From positions 1 through 64,000 of the forward strand of contig JAHEXY010000008.1 of the NCBI GenBank assembly GCA_023251875.1: a DNA stretch of 64,000 bases, in the 5' to 3' direction. Shown piece after piece: positions 1 to 8,577 of this stretch; the first letter of the stretch is position 1; each line of letters starts with the position of its first letter. Made by a program: the position numbers and the translations under genes. Source of the stretch: Bacteroidota bacterium (GTDB lineage: Bacteria; Bacteroidota; Bacteroidia; JAHEXY01). Under the pieces are notes generated by a model, which was given only the letters and a program-made list of their open reading frames with translations, had not been told where the DNA came from and made no database searches.

Positions 1-284
1 AAGTTCATCTTCACTTTTATCAAATTGCTACTCACCGTTCTTGTACAGCCATCACTAAAACCACTCATACTCGCATAAAACGTATAGCTCGTTTTTGATT
101 TTAAACTCCCATCATTATATGCACTCGATGGACTACTGCTGATGCTTTGGGCTTTAGCAAAAAAGCTTAACAATAAAAAAAATAATGTAATAAAGTTGAT
201 GCCTAATAAACCTTCAAGGTTTTTAAAACCTTGAAGGTTTAAAAGATACCTTACAGCTTTTTGTATTTTATAGATACTTTTCAT
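1..284 (-). CDS. N-terminus of a large secreted protein, cut by the window edge (probable RHS partner B2)
   Basis: The frame opens at ATG 284-282 and runs off the left end, giving 94 residues without a stop. It starts with a basic stretch, then a hydrophobic core (INFITLFFLLLSFF) and an AKAQ-type signal-peptidase site, followed by a Ser/Thr-rich segment with a Cys, like the first Ig-like unit of the giant protein at 15936-26249. It begins 77 bases after the stop of the SpvB-like giant 362-8266. The other SpvB-like giant (26634-32672) is followed by an RHS giant in the same way, so I infer this is the second RHS partner; only sequence beyond the edge can show it. Between the start codon and the hydrophobic core lies a translated palindromic repeat (208-240), giving an unusually long n-region. 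Confidence 0.7.
   Translation of the reverse strand, partial: MKSIYKIQKAVRYLLNLQGFKNLEGLLGINFITLFFLLLSFFAKAQSISSSPSSAYNDGSLKSKTSYTFYASMSGFSDGCTRTVSSNLIKVKMN
208..240. repeat. Palindromic repeat inside a signal-peptide coding region
   Basis: AAACCTTCAAGG and CCTTGAAGGTTT form the arms of a near-perfect 33-bp inverted repeat. It is read through in frame on the minus strand (LNLQGFKNLEGL) just before the hydrophobic core of the partial secreted protein. Confidence 0.85.
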
Positions 285-311
285 ATCAAAGGTTTTTTTG
301 TATTATTTTCA

Positions 312-357
312 GCCCTCACCCTGCCCCTCTCCCAAGGGAGAGGGTAGTTTGGAATTG
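312..357. repeat. GC-rich palindromic repeat (CTCTCCC-AA-GGGAGAG family)
   Basis: A copy of the family that recurs at least 14 times here: a CCCTCACCC-like lead, a perfect stem CCCTCTCCC/GGGAGAGGG and a TAGTTTGG tail. It fills most of the 77-base space between the partial gene at 1-284 and the stop of the giant gene 362-8266. Confidence 0.85.
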
Positions 358-361
358 TTGT

Positions 362-3300
362 TTATTTAAATAATGTATTTAAACTTGATGTTGTATTTGT
401 CGTTTGGTATTCTGTTACCAAGTTTGTAAAATCAGTATAGCTTGCTGCGCTTCCTTTTGTTGTTAAGTAACTGCTGTAAAAACTTTTCATAAAGGCTGTT
501 TTTTGAGAAGCGCTTGATAGAAACTTAGTATTGACATTATAGGTATATGAATTAACAAATTGTTTTAGGATGTCTGTATTTCTATCAATTGTTCCTTGAT
601 CGTTATAGGCTTTGCCTTTTACAAAATTTGTAAGATTAATTCCTTCTGTGGCTGCCGTACCTGTTTTTATTGTAGCATCGGCATTGATTTTAGTAAAATC
701 GAAATCAAATGTGCCACCGCCAGATGTTGAAGTTCCTCCTGATGAAGGTGAAGCACTTGTTGAAGCAGGTGCAGAATACGGACGTTGAGAGGCTACCTGA
801 TTGTATTGCTTTTCTTCAACAGTACGTTTTCCTTTTTCTGTTTCAGCAATTTTTCGGGTGAGCTTACCTTCTGCATTGTATTGGTAATACAATCCAAAAT
901 GCTGGCTATCGAAACTGGTAAGTAAACGCAAGGTTGCAGGATCATACACATAGCAACTCATTTCGGCTGAAGCCGGTTGAAAGCGAATATCATCAACCCA
1001 AATATTGTCAGTAGCAGTAAGGCCTGAAATATAGATTCTAGGTGTGTATGAACTGCCCACAGCTATACTTTTCCAATTGGTAAGTTTGGCTTCATACAAA
1101 GTCCAATCCCAAACACGGTCAACTTTGGTAAAAGCAACTCCATCATAAAGGCCGGCAGCTTCTATTAGTTTTAAAGATGGATCTGTATCACTTTGTGTTT
1201 TAATCCAAAAACGCACTAATGCTCCATCGCTTAATTCTTGACTGGTTAAAGTAAAAGTTTTTAGAGGGAATGTAGTGTATGGAGTTGAAGGAGTTCCTGT
1301 TGTTTTATCTAAGGTTAAAAGCAATGATTGACTGCCTGAATGCGCAACCGATTTTGCTGTATGGCCTTCAGAAATTTTATAAGCATCTTCGTATTCTTTG
1401 ATAGAAGCGGCATCGGAACTATATTTATTTTCGAAACTTTCGAAAAATACAGAATTGTAATCTGCATTTTGAGCTGCTAAATAAGGTACGGCACCATTAT
1501 AGCCAAATTTGGTAGCAGAATATACATCAAACATGTTTTTATCTTCTAAAGCATCACCATTAGGCGAATAATAATCAACAGAAACTATTTTTTGCCAATT
1601 GCTTTGTTCAGTTGTGCTGCTCCAATCGAACAAATAAAATGCTGTAGCAGCATCGGCATTTGCATATATACGCTCGCCTGATTCATCTTTAGCACCTCCA
1701 ATGGTAGTACTATTGTATACCCATGTTTCTTTTGCTCTCCATTTGCCCTTTTCTCCTGTTAAATATGGATTGGCATTGCTGATATCGAAAACATCTTTCA
1801 TGTTATCATCAAGGCTCCATGAATCATCATATTTAGTAGCGGATGCTTGTAGTACATAGCAATCGTATTTATCAAAAAACATATTATTGCCATAGGTATA
1901 ATCAATATCGCTTGGCATTAAAATAGACGTTGAAGCGCCTGAAGCTTTATCTCCAATGCTTAATTTCCCATCTTTATTTATCGACCATTTTGAATTACCT
2001 GAAACAGTATAGGTAGAAGGTGAGCTTCCTCCATTATTAACAGTTACTTTAAGGCTATTCTTACTATCACTGGTTTTACTTACTTCAACCGACATGGTTT
2101 TTGAAGAAGTGATGAGACCTCCTGAACTTGTTTTTGTACTGGCTTGGTAAGGCATACTCACCGTAACTTTTTGGCCGGCTTTTAGTGATTTGCCATAACT
2201 GTTTAACTGAGATACAATACCGGAAACACTTTTTACACTAGCTGATTTAGTGCTTTGTTGTTTATCGATTGCCGCAGAAATATTATTGAGATATGAATTA
2301 GAGTTCTTTGTTTTATAAGTTTGAACCATTTGAGAGAATTTACCATACGAAATTGTAGCATTACTAGATGAAACAGCCGTATTATAAAACTCTTTAGCAA
2401 AATTACCCATTTGATTAGTAGTGGTAATATTGTTTTGGCTAATGTTATAAGCAACATCAGTAACATATTCTTGAATAATATTGTTTTTTAAATCAATATC
2501 AGTACTTGAATTTGTTTTAGGATCAATAGATGCTTTTACGCTACCTAACTCGCTACTTAATGTAATGCCATTGGTTGTATTACCAAAAATTGAATTATCA
2601 TTATTCAATTTAGCATCTGTACCACGACCAGGGTAAGAATATCTTTTAGTTTTACTTGTAGAACTGCTACTAGAGGTACTGGTACAATCTCCATATTTTA
2701 ATAATGATCCTGCAACTTCATTTAGTTGATTGGTACGAGATGATTTTAGTACAAATAAATTAATATCATCCATTTCATCACAATCTGAAGTACAAGGCCC
2801 ATTCATACCATAGAGATTTACAATATTATCTTCAATATCTTGTATATAAAAATGTTTTACAGTACCAGAAAGAGATATTGTAATTAAATCTCCCGGATGT
2901 AGCATGGCTAATACATTATCTAATCCATTAATAATTGATATATCATAACGCTGGCTAAGTTCGAGGTATGGGGTATTTATGGTTCCTCCACCTTTTGGTG
3001 ATTTGTACTTTAAATCAATTTCTACTGCATAATTATCACCAATAGCAAGGCTTGTAGGATTATTACAAGATTCTTTTACAAAACCTTCGTTATCGGCTTT
3101 CTGTTCCATTTCTTCGTATTTATACGATGCAGGAAAAGAATAAGAGGTATACGTTCCATTATGAGCAGCTGATGTAGATGATCCTAAAACTAAATCATTA
3201 AACTCATCATAACTTTTACTTACAACTGCCTTACCATTATGTTTACTAAAAGCAGTGTTTTCACTATAACTGGCAACCCCATCTGAATAAGTAGTAAGTG

Positions 3301-6300
3301 ATTTTTGTATTGCCGGATAGTGCATAATTTTACTAGTAACATGGGTGTATAATTCTGTTTGTGATTTGCTTGTAGTCGTTTTTGGCTGAATAACAAAAAG
3401 ATTTTCCATTTTTGAAGCTGTAACAGTTTGCGAACTATGGTCTTTAATGGCTTTGTCTTCCATTACCAATTCTTGTGTTCTACCGATATATTCATCTGAA
3501 TACTCATCTGATTCAAAATCTTTCATAATAGAAACCTTATCGCTTGGGTGGTAGTAGGCATATTCTAATCCTTTTACCTTTTTTACAGATGATGGTAAAT
3601 TAACATAGTCATAACTTCCTTCATAAGAAAATGCCGACTTGGGTTGGCCATTCATACTATTTTGTTTAAGACTATAACCCTGTGTTGCCCACAATTTATT
3701 TACGTTTCTATCATTAGTAGTAGAATTAAGCAATCCATCAAGACCTAATGCGGTATATAAAAAATCATAAATAACAGTACACATATTATACAATGATGAA
3801 ACAAAAGTATAAATCAAATCAACAGAAAGACCTAACCTAGCCACTTCAGTAACACAGGTTGCACAACTGGTCGTTTTTCCTTTCAAACAATCTCCACAGC
3901 TTGTCCAAACGGTTTTAATACTATCAAACATGCTTATAAAAGCATTTATAACATCTATTATTGTTCCTACACTTGCATTAAGGGCCGGATAAGTATCAGC
4001 TAAATCACCTAAGAATGTAAGTACTTCTTTAACATCCGATTCAAAATCATCGGCTGTGTTGTATTTACCATCAATAAAATCTTGATAGATGGTTTTCATA
4101 TCTTGATATGCTGTATACATAGCATTTGCAGTTTCATAGGTTAAAGATTTACCCATTGTTTCTTCTAAACTGGTTGGTAATAAAGGATCATAATCTTCAT
4201 CGTCAATATTGGTATAACTTACTTTGGTTGGATAATCGAATGAGGTATAAAATTGTTTTACTTCAAAGCCCGGATTGGTAGCACCTGAATGAATATTTTT
4301 TACCACCACTCTGCTATAACCAATAGATGCACCAGGATATAACATTTCTCCTAATGGCCCATCCATTTGGCGTTTATCTAAATGCATAGCAGATTCCCAC
4401 CATTTTTGGTCTTCAGCCATTGTTAGGGGTTGTACTAAGCCATTTTCTTCTCTAATACTTGCAGGTTCATTAGTAGCTACACCACTACTTGTTCCATCTT
4501 CTTTTTGGTATAAATATTCATTTCCATACAATGAACCATCATCAGTATTGCCTCCTATACCGGCATCATTCATCAATATTCTTTTTACTCTTATACCACC
4601 ACCTTTTTTGCCTTTAAATATTGGTATTTTTAAATATGAATGATCTAGATTAATATACTTGCAGTAATCTTCTGATATGTCTAAATTTTTAACAACATTA
4701 TCTTCAAAATCAATTCCCAGATTATTACATTCATTTAGTTTTTCAATAAAATACATTGGAGGCCCACCAGGTGTAACTGTCCAAGCCATAAAGTCTGCTG
4801 CAGATGCAGCTGGTCCATCACAACCCATAAATTGTTTTCCAATGGCAGCTTGCACATCAAGAGATTGTGTAACATCAACTGTTTCGTCAATATCTGACTT
4901 GCCATTATTTGCCCAACAATTGCCACTCACTACGCCATAGCCATTTGTTTTAACAAAGTCTTGGGCCATGTCGCGCATACTTGAACCATAATTGCTATTG
5001 CCAAGTGTTATGTATAAACCGTTTGCATCAACACCAATTTTGCTAACAAAAACATATCCTGAAATATATTCAACATTGCAATTGCCAATTTGAGGTGTTT
5101 CACCTGTAAGGCCGTATAAAAACTTAGCATAAATCTGATTTTTAGTTGATGATGATGCTACATATTCTGGGTTATTTGAGTTGCCATCTGCTTTGTAGCT
5201 TGACTGATTTATAAAATATTTCGTTAATGAATCTTTTAGCGCATTTAATTCATCAGTATAATTTGCATCTGTTTTGCTAATACCAATATCTGATACATCT
5301 AAATAATAATTAGGATCAAATGAAATGGAATGAGCATCTTTATCGAGATCACCAGCTTCTTGGTAATTACTTACTCCATCTGATGATTTTAGTTTTACCA
5401 TTGCAAAGGCAGGGTAATTTTGTACGTACTGGTAATCATTTTGCTCATACTGAACCAAAATTTCTCCACCCGATGGAAGTTTAATCTGCTTTAATTGCCA
5501 AGCAGCTGGATCAAAAGTTGAAGTAGGGTGTTGCGTTACCCATTTTTTCATTGCTGCAATACGATCACATCCATTTGCCTGGTAATTACCCCAAGGATCT
5601 ATATTACATGATGCGTAAGACGGATTTTGGTCAAAGTCTTTTCCGTAATTAACAACACTAGCATATTTATCTTGTATTTGAGAAGGAAAATCAGATTTAG
5701 ACTTGTATGCATAAGTAAATTCATAAGGACTAATTTTAGCATTGTAAATACCTTGGTAATTAAACCAAAGTTTTTTTAATGTTAAACGCCCATCAGCTTT
5801 GTCTAAAGCAGCATCAGCAGAACTGCTACCTGTTGAATTTGGCAAACCACGCATTAAAGAATAATCAAATTGAAAATTTACAGTTTGTATTAATTTATCG
5901 GCATGGCCATTTACATCTTTAGTATACAATTCAATTCGGTCTAATTTTTTTGATTTCTTTAAACTTGATAAGCTCACATTGCCCTTAGCTGCAGTTTCGT
6001 TTTTTGCTGCTTCAATACCATCTAAACGGTCAGACAAAATGAATTTGGCAATATGTGTTTTGGTTTCAATACTTTCTAGGTAGTACATTTCCTTTTCTCC
6101 GCACATTACATAACCTGCATCATCAATTGAGTTTGAAAGTTGTCCCCTATCATATAATAAGCCTTCATAAGGGACTCTCCATCTATACCAATTACTTCCT
6201 TCATCCTTTACTTTTGAACCATAGGTTTGTGTATAATTAAATTTGGTATAGCCACCAAAATCATCAGAGCTAGGGCCATCTAGAGTACGATCGATATAAT

Positions 6301-8266
6301 CAGGAGTTGTAATATCAGTAAGCAAAAATGTAGTAGCATAAGGTGTATTGGATGTTTCTCCTGCTATCATATCTATTTTAGAAGGGCTAGAAATATCTTT
6401 ATATACTAAGTAATTATTTTCAATATTGGCCTCATCACTTTCAGAAAGACCATATCTCATGTTTACTTCATTTCTTGCATAAACGGGAAGGCCATAATTA
6501 TAACGTAAGCCAGATTCATTATAAGTTACTATTTCACCAATACCATCAGAAATTTTATGTTGAGAACGATCGATAAAATCAGTAAAATTATTGTTTGAAT
6601 TGTATCCAAGATTTTTATTTATCTGGCTATTGGTATGGTAACCTATGTATGAAGAACGACCAACACGACCATTACTATTTAATTCCATACTTTTAGGAAA
6701 GTCGGTAGTATTAATTGAGGGAGAATAAGATTGACCTTCTCCAAAATCTGCTGTCCCAAGATATTCCGCATTGTAGTCCGATTCATCCTCTAGTTGTTCT
6801 TCTGTAGGACTTGCAGCAAATAAAGAAACAAGATCACCGCTTATTGTACCATCGCCTTTATGTGTTCCGGATAAACCTACTGCATAAGGATCATCATCAT
6901 CTATAGAACTTATATTACCTCCAAGATCATTATCGAAACGAGCAAAATAGGCTTCATCAGCTTCGCCTTCCGCTTTGTAAGGCATTAAATCTTCTGCATC
7001 TTGCCATTTACCAATTACTGAAGTAGATGTACCCGAACCTATAGAAACAGTTTCCATTGAACCTCCAAAAACAGTAGCTGAGCCAGCAATTCTTATTTCT
7101 GTACTGCTTTTAGTATGAGCAGGACGATACTGAATAGTATTTTTATTATAAAAACGAAAATTACCACCTAAACCTTCTCCTGAAACCATAAACATATCTG
7201 GATTAGAAGCCGGCATTGGTAAATGCTTATCATCTTTTACATAAGCCTGGCTTTTATCGGTACAATAATCCATCATTGCATCATCATCAGTTACATTATG
7301 AGTATATAAATAGCCATAAGTACTTCTATCTGTACTTGGCTGCATATCTTGATAACTGTATGAAGTATTATAACCTGCACCAAGAGAAACTCCAAAAGCA
7401 GATACACCTACACTCAGTGTAAATTGTTGGGCAAAACCTGTATATTGAGGGACTTGCGTGGCATGTTGAATAAGCTCAGTACCAAATACACCAAAATTAC
7501 TGCCAAGTCTCAAGGAAGCTAATGAACCAATGGGCTCTCTCCAGGAATCTCTTCCACGTTGAATAGCCATTTGTCTCATTTTATCTCCCATCTTAGGTTC
7601 TTCAGGCGATGATGATTTAGAAGTGTTATTGTCACGTTGTTTACTTGCAGCACCAACCACCGACATAATAATATCAGCCACATTAAGACTAACCGAAAAA
7701 GATGCGGTTTCATCATTTACATCATAATCATAACCAACCCCTGCACCATAAACATCCGTACCTAATCCCCAACCAAAACTATATCCTTTATAATTATTAT
7801 ACCTAGCATTTAAACTTGCATTTACACCAAAACCATCATAAGAGGCTGAAGTAAATATTCCATATCCTGAAGTAAAATTTCTTTTCATTTTATTACTATA
7901 AGTAACTGTTGATCCATTAATATCATCTGCAAAACCTTTTTTGCCACGATTAATGGCACCGGGATTTAATGTCCAACCATAACCAACCCATCCTGATTCT
8001 TCTTCAGGAGTTGTACCGGCATGATATGAGAGAGAAACTGCATAGCCACTTCCATTTGGGCCAGGCACATTTAACACAGGTAAGTTATAAGTAAAATCAC
8101 CGGTAAATTCATTTACCATATTAGTAGTTGCAACAGGCTCAAAGCTTGTAAACTCGGGCGCAGAAGGCCCTCCCGTTAATGCATACGTTTTATTTACAAA
8201 AATGCATTGACTAAGAATAGCTATTGCAAGAAATACTGAAAGTACTTTACGTAGTAATTGTTTCAT
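362..8266 (-). CDS. Giant secreted SpvB/RHS-like protein A2 (2634 aa)
   Basis: No enzymatic role can be assigned. It has a signal peptide (MKQLLRKVLSVFLAIAILSQ, cleavage near YALTGG), then the N-terminal block also found in the 26634-32672 protein (TGGPSAPEF, TNMVNEFTGDFTYN, WVGYGWTLNPGAI). This resembles SpvB/TcaC-like and YD-type proteins that in Bacteroidota precede RHS-core giants. A conserved module around DPAAWQLKQIKLPSGGEI and a final YVYDPATLRLLTSF / YYQYNAEGKL motif are shared with the paralogue. Compared with it, A2 has an inserted helical region with paired CxxC motifs (about residues 1400-1510), a Ser/Thr-rich insertion (about 1870-2110) and a C-terminal extension after about residue 2510. 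No T9SS sorting domain is visible, so the export route beyond Sec is unknown. A predicted LytTR-type site lies upstream. Confidence 0.85.
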   Translation of the reverse strand: MKQLLRKVLSVFLAIAILSQCIFVNKTYALTGGPSAPEFTSFEPVATTNMVNEFTGDFTYNLPVLNVPGPNGSGYAVSLSYHAGTTPEEESGWVGYGWTLNPGAINRGKKGFADDINGSTVTYSNKMKRNFTSGYGIFTSASYDGFGVNASLNARYNNYKGYSFGWGLGTDVYGAGVGYDYDVNDETASFSVSLNVADIIMSVVGAASKQRDNNTSKSSSPEEPKMGDKMRQMAIQRGRDSWREPIGSLASLRLGSNFGVFGTELIQHATQVPQYTGFAQQFTLSVGVSAFGVSLGAGYNTSYSYQDMQPSTDRSTYGYLYTHNVTDDDAMMDYCTDKSQAYVKDDKHLPMPASNPDMFMVSGEGLGGNFRFYNKNTIQYRPAHTKSSTEIRIAGSATVFGGSMETVSIGSGTSTSVIGKWQDAEDLMPYKAEGEADEAYFARFDNDLGGNISSIDDDDPYAVGLSGTHKGDGTISGDLVSLFAASPTEEQLEDESDYNAEYLGTADFGEGQSYSPSINTTDFPKSMELNSNGRVGRSSYIGYHTNSQINKNLGYNSNNNFTDFIDRSQHKISDGIGEIVTYNESGLRYNYGLPVYARNEVNMRYGLSESDEANIENNYLVYKDISSPSKIDMIAGETSNTPYATTFLLTDITTPDYIDRTLDGPSSDDFGGYTKFNYTQTYGSKVKDEGSNWYRWRVPYEGLLYDRGQLSNSIDDAGYVMCGEKEMYYLESIETKTHIAKFILSDRLDGIEAAKNETAAKGNVSLSSLKKSKKLDRIELYTKDVNGHADKLIQTVNFQFDYSLMRGLPNSTGSSSADAALDKADGRLTLKKLWFNYQGIYNAKISPYEFTYAYKSKSDFPSQIQDKYASVVNYGKDFDQNPSYASCNIDPWGNYQANGCDRIAAMKKWVTQHPTSTFDPAAWQLKQIKLPSGGEILVQYEQNDYQYVQNYPAFAMVKLKSSDGVSNYQEAGDLDKDAHSISFDPNYYLDVSDIGISKTDANYTDELNALKDSLTKYFINQSSYKADGNSNNPEYVASSSTKNQIYAKFLYGLTGETPQIGNCNVEYISGYVFVSKIGVDANGLYITLGNSNYGSSMRDMAQDFVKTNGYGVVSGNCWANNGKSDIDETVDVTQSLDVQAAIGKQFMGCDGPAASAADFMAWTVTPGGPPMYFIEKLNECNNLGIDFEDNVVKNLDISEDYCKYINLDHSYLKIPIFKGKKGGGIRVKRILMNDAGIGGNTDDGSLYGNEYLYQKEDGTSSGVATNEPASIREENGLVQPLTMAEDQKWWESAMHLDKRQMDGPLGEMLYPGASIGYSRVVVKNIHSGATNPGFEVKQFYTSFDYPTKVSYTNIDDEDYDPLLPTSLEETMGKSLTYETANAMYTAYQDMKTIYQDFIDGKYNTADDFESDVKEVLTFLGDLADTYPALNASVGTIIDVINAFISMFDSIKTVWTSCGDCLKGKTTSCATCVTEVARLGLSVDLIYTFVSSLYNMCTVIYDFLYTALGLDGLLNSTTNDRNVNKLWATQGYSLKQNSMNGQPKSAFSYEGSYDYVNLPSSVKKVKGLEYAYYHPSDKVSIMKDFESDEYSDEYIGRTQELVMEDKAIKDHSSQTVTASKMENLFVIQPKTTTSKSQTELYTHVTSKIMHYPAIQKSLTTYSDGVASYSENTAFSKHNGKAVVSKSYDEFNDLVLGSSTSAAHNGTYTSYSFPASYKYEEMEQKADNEGFVKESCNNPTSLAIGDNYAVEIDLKYKSPKGGGTINTPYLELSQRYDISIINGLDNVLAMLHPGDLITISLSGTVKHFYIQDIEDNIVNLYGMNGPCTSDCDEMDDINLFVLKSSRTNQLNEVAGSLLKYGDCTSTSSSSSTSKTKRYSYPGRGTDAKLNNDNSIFGNTTNGITLSSELGSVKASIDPKTNSSTDIDLKNNIIQEYVTDVAYNISQNNITTTNQMGNFAKEFYNTAVSSSNATISYGKFSQMVQTYKTKNSNSYLNNISAAIDKQQSTKSASVKSVSGIVSQLNSYGKSLKAGQKVTVSMPYQASTKTSSGGLITSSKTMSVEVSKTSDSKNSLKVTVNNGGSSPSTYTVSGNSKWSINKDGKLSIGDKASGASTSILMPSDIDYTYGNNMFFDKYDCYVLQASATKYDDSWSLDDNMKDVFDISNANPYLTGEKGKWRAKETWVYNSTTIGGAKDESGERIYANADAATAFYLFDWSSTTEQSNWQKIVSVDYYSPNGDALEDKNMFDVYSATKFGYNGAVPYLAAQNADYNSVFFESFENKYSSDAASIKEYEDAYKISEGHTAKSVAHSGSQSLLLTLDKTTGTPSTPYTTFPLKTFTLTSQELSDGALVRFWIKTQSDTDPSLKLIEAAGLYDGVAFTKVDRVWDWTLYEAKLTNWKSIAVGSSYTPRIYISGLTATDNIWVDDIRFQPASAEMSCYVYDPATLRLLTSFDSQHFGLYYQYNAEGKLTRKIAETEKGKRTVEEKQYNQVASQRPYSAPASTSASPSSGGTSTSGGGTFDFDFTKINADATIKTGTAATEGINLTNFVKGKAYNDQGTIDRNTDILKQFVNSYTYNVNTKFLSSASQKTAFMKSFYSSYLTTKGSAASYTDFTNLVTEYQTTNTTSSLNTLFK

Positions 8267-8458
8267 GTTATTAATAGTTCAAGGTTTGTAAGCTCAAGTT
8301 TAATATGATTTGATATTCTAAATTAAGAATTACCCTTTTAAATTAGCTTGTTTGGTTCTCAACTTAATATATTCTTGGCTTAGGTGGGAAACATACTAAT
8401 TATTTCTGATAAACTAAAAAATATGTATGTTTTTTAATCTATTACGATAGGAAAATAT

Positions 8459-8466
8459 AAAGGTTA
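8459..8466 (-). promoter_or_regulatory. Promoter-like block (sense TAACCTTT) for A2
   Basis: Read on the minus strand the block is ATGTAACCTTT or a close variant, similar to the Bacteroidota -7 element TAnnTTTG. The same block occurs upstream of 10617, 32672, 40400 and, on the plus strand, 53536. The leader to the A2 start is about 190 bases, far longer than the 36-43 bases seen for those genes. The rest of 8267-8577 holds no gene. Confidence 0.5.
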
Positions 8467-8520
8467 CATTTTTAGGCAATTATTTTAATTTTAATAAGCC
8501 TTTGTTTATGGGCCTTGTTA

Positions 8521-8550
8521 ATTTAATGGTTGGTTTGGTTTATTTAATGG
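8521..8550 (-). promoter_or_regulatory. Predicted LytTR-type direct repeat upstream of A2
   Basis: ATTTAATGG occurs at 8521-8529 and 8542-8550, a 21-bp period (9-bp box, 12-bp spacer), and 54 bp separate it from the AAAGGTTA block at 8459. Read toward the gene each box is CCATTAAAT. This is the geometry described for LytTR regulators such as AgrA and ComE. Confidence 0.65.
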
Positions 8551-8577
8551 CAGGCTCATTTTTTTAAACAAGAGAAA

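Noticed and set aside
312-357. GC-rich palindromes as ends of an insertion sequence
   Set aside because: No transposase gene lies between any copies, and single copies occur inside intact genes.
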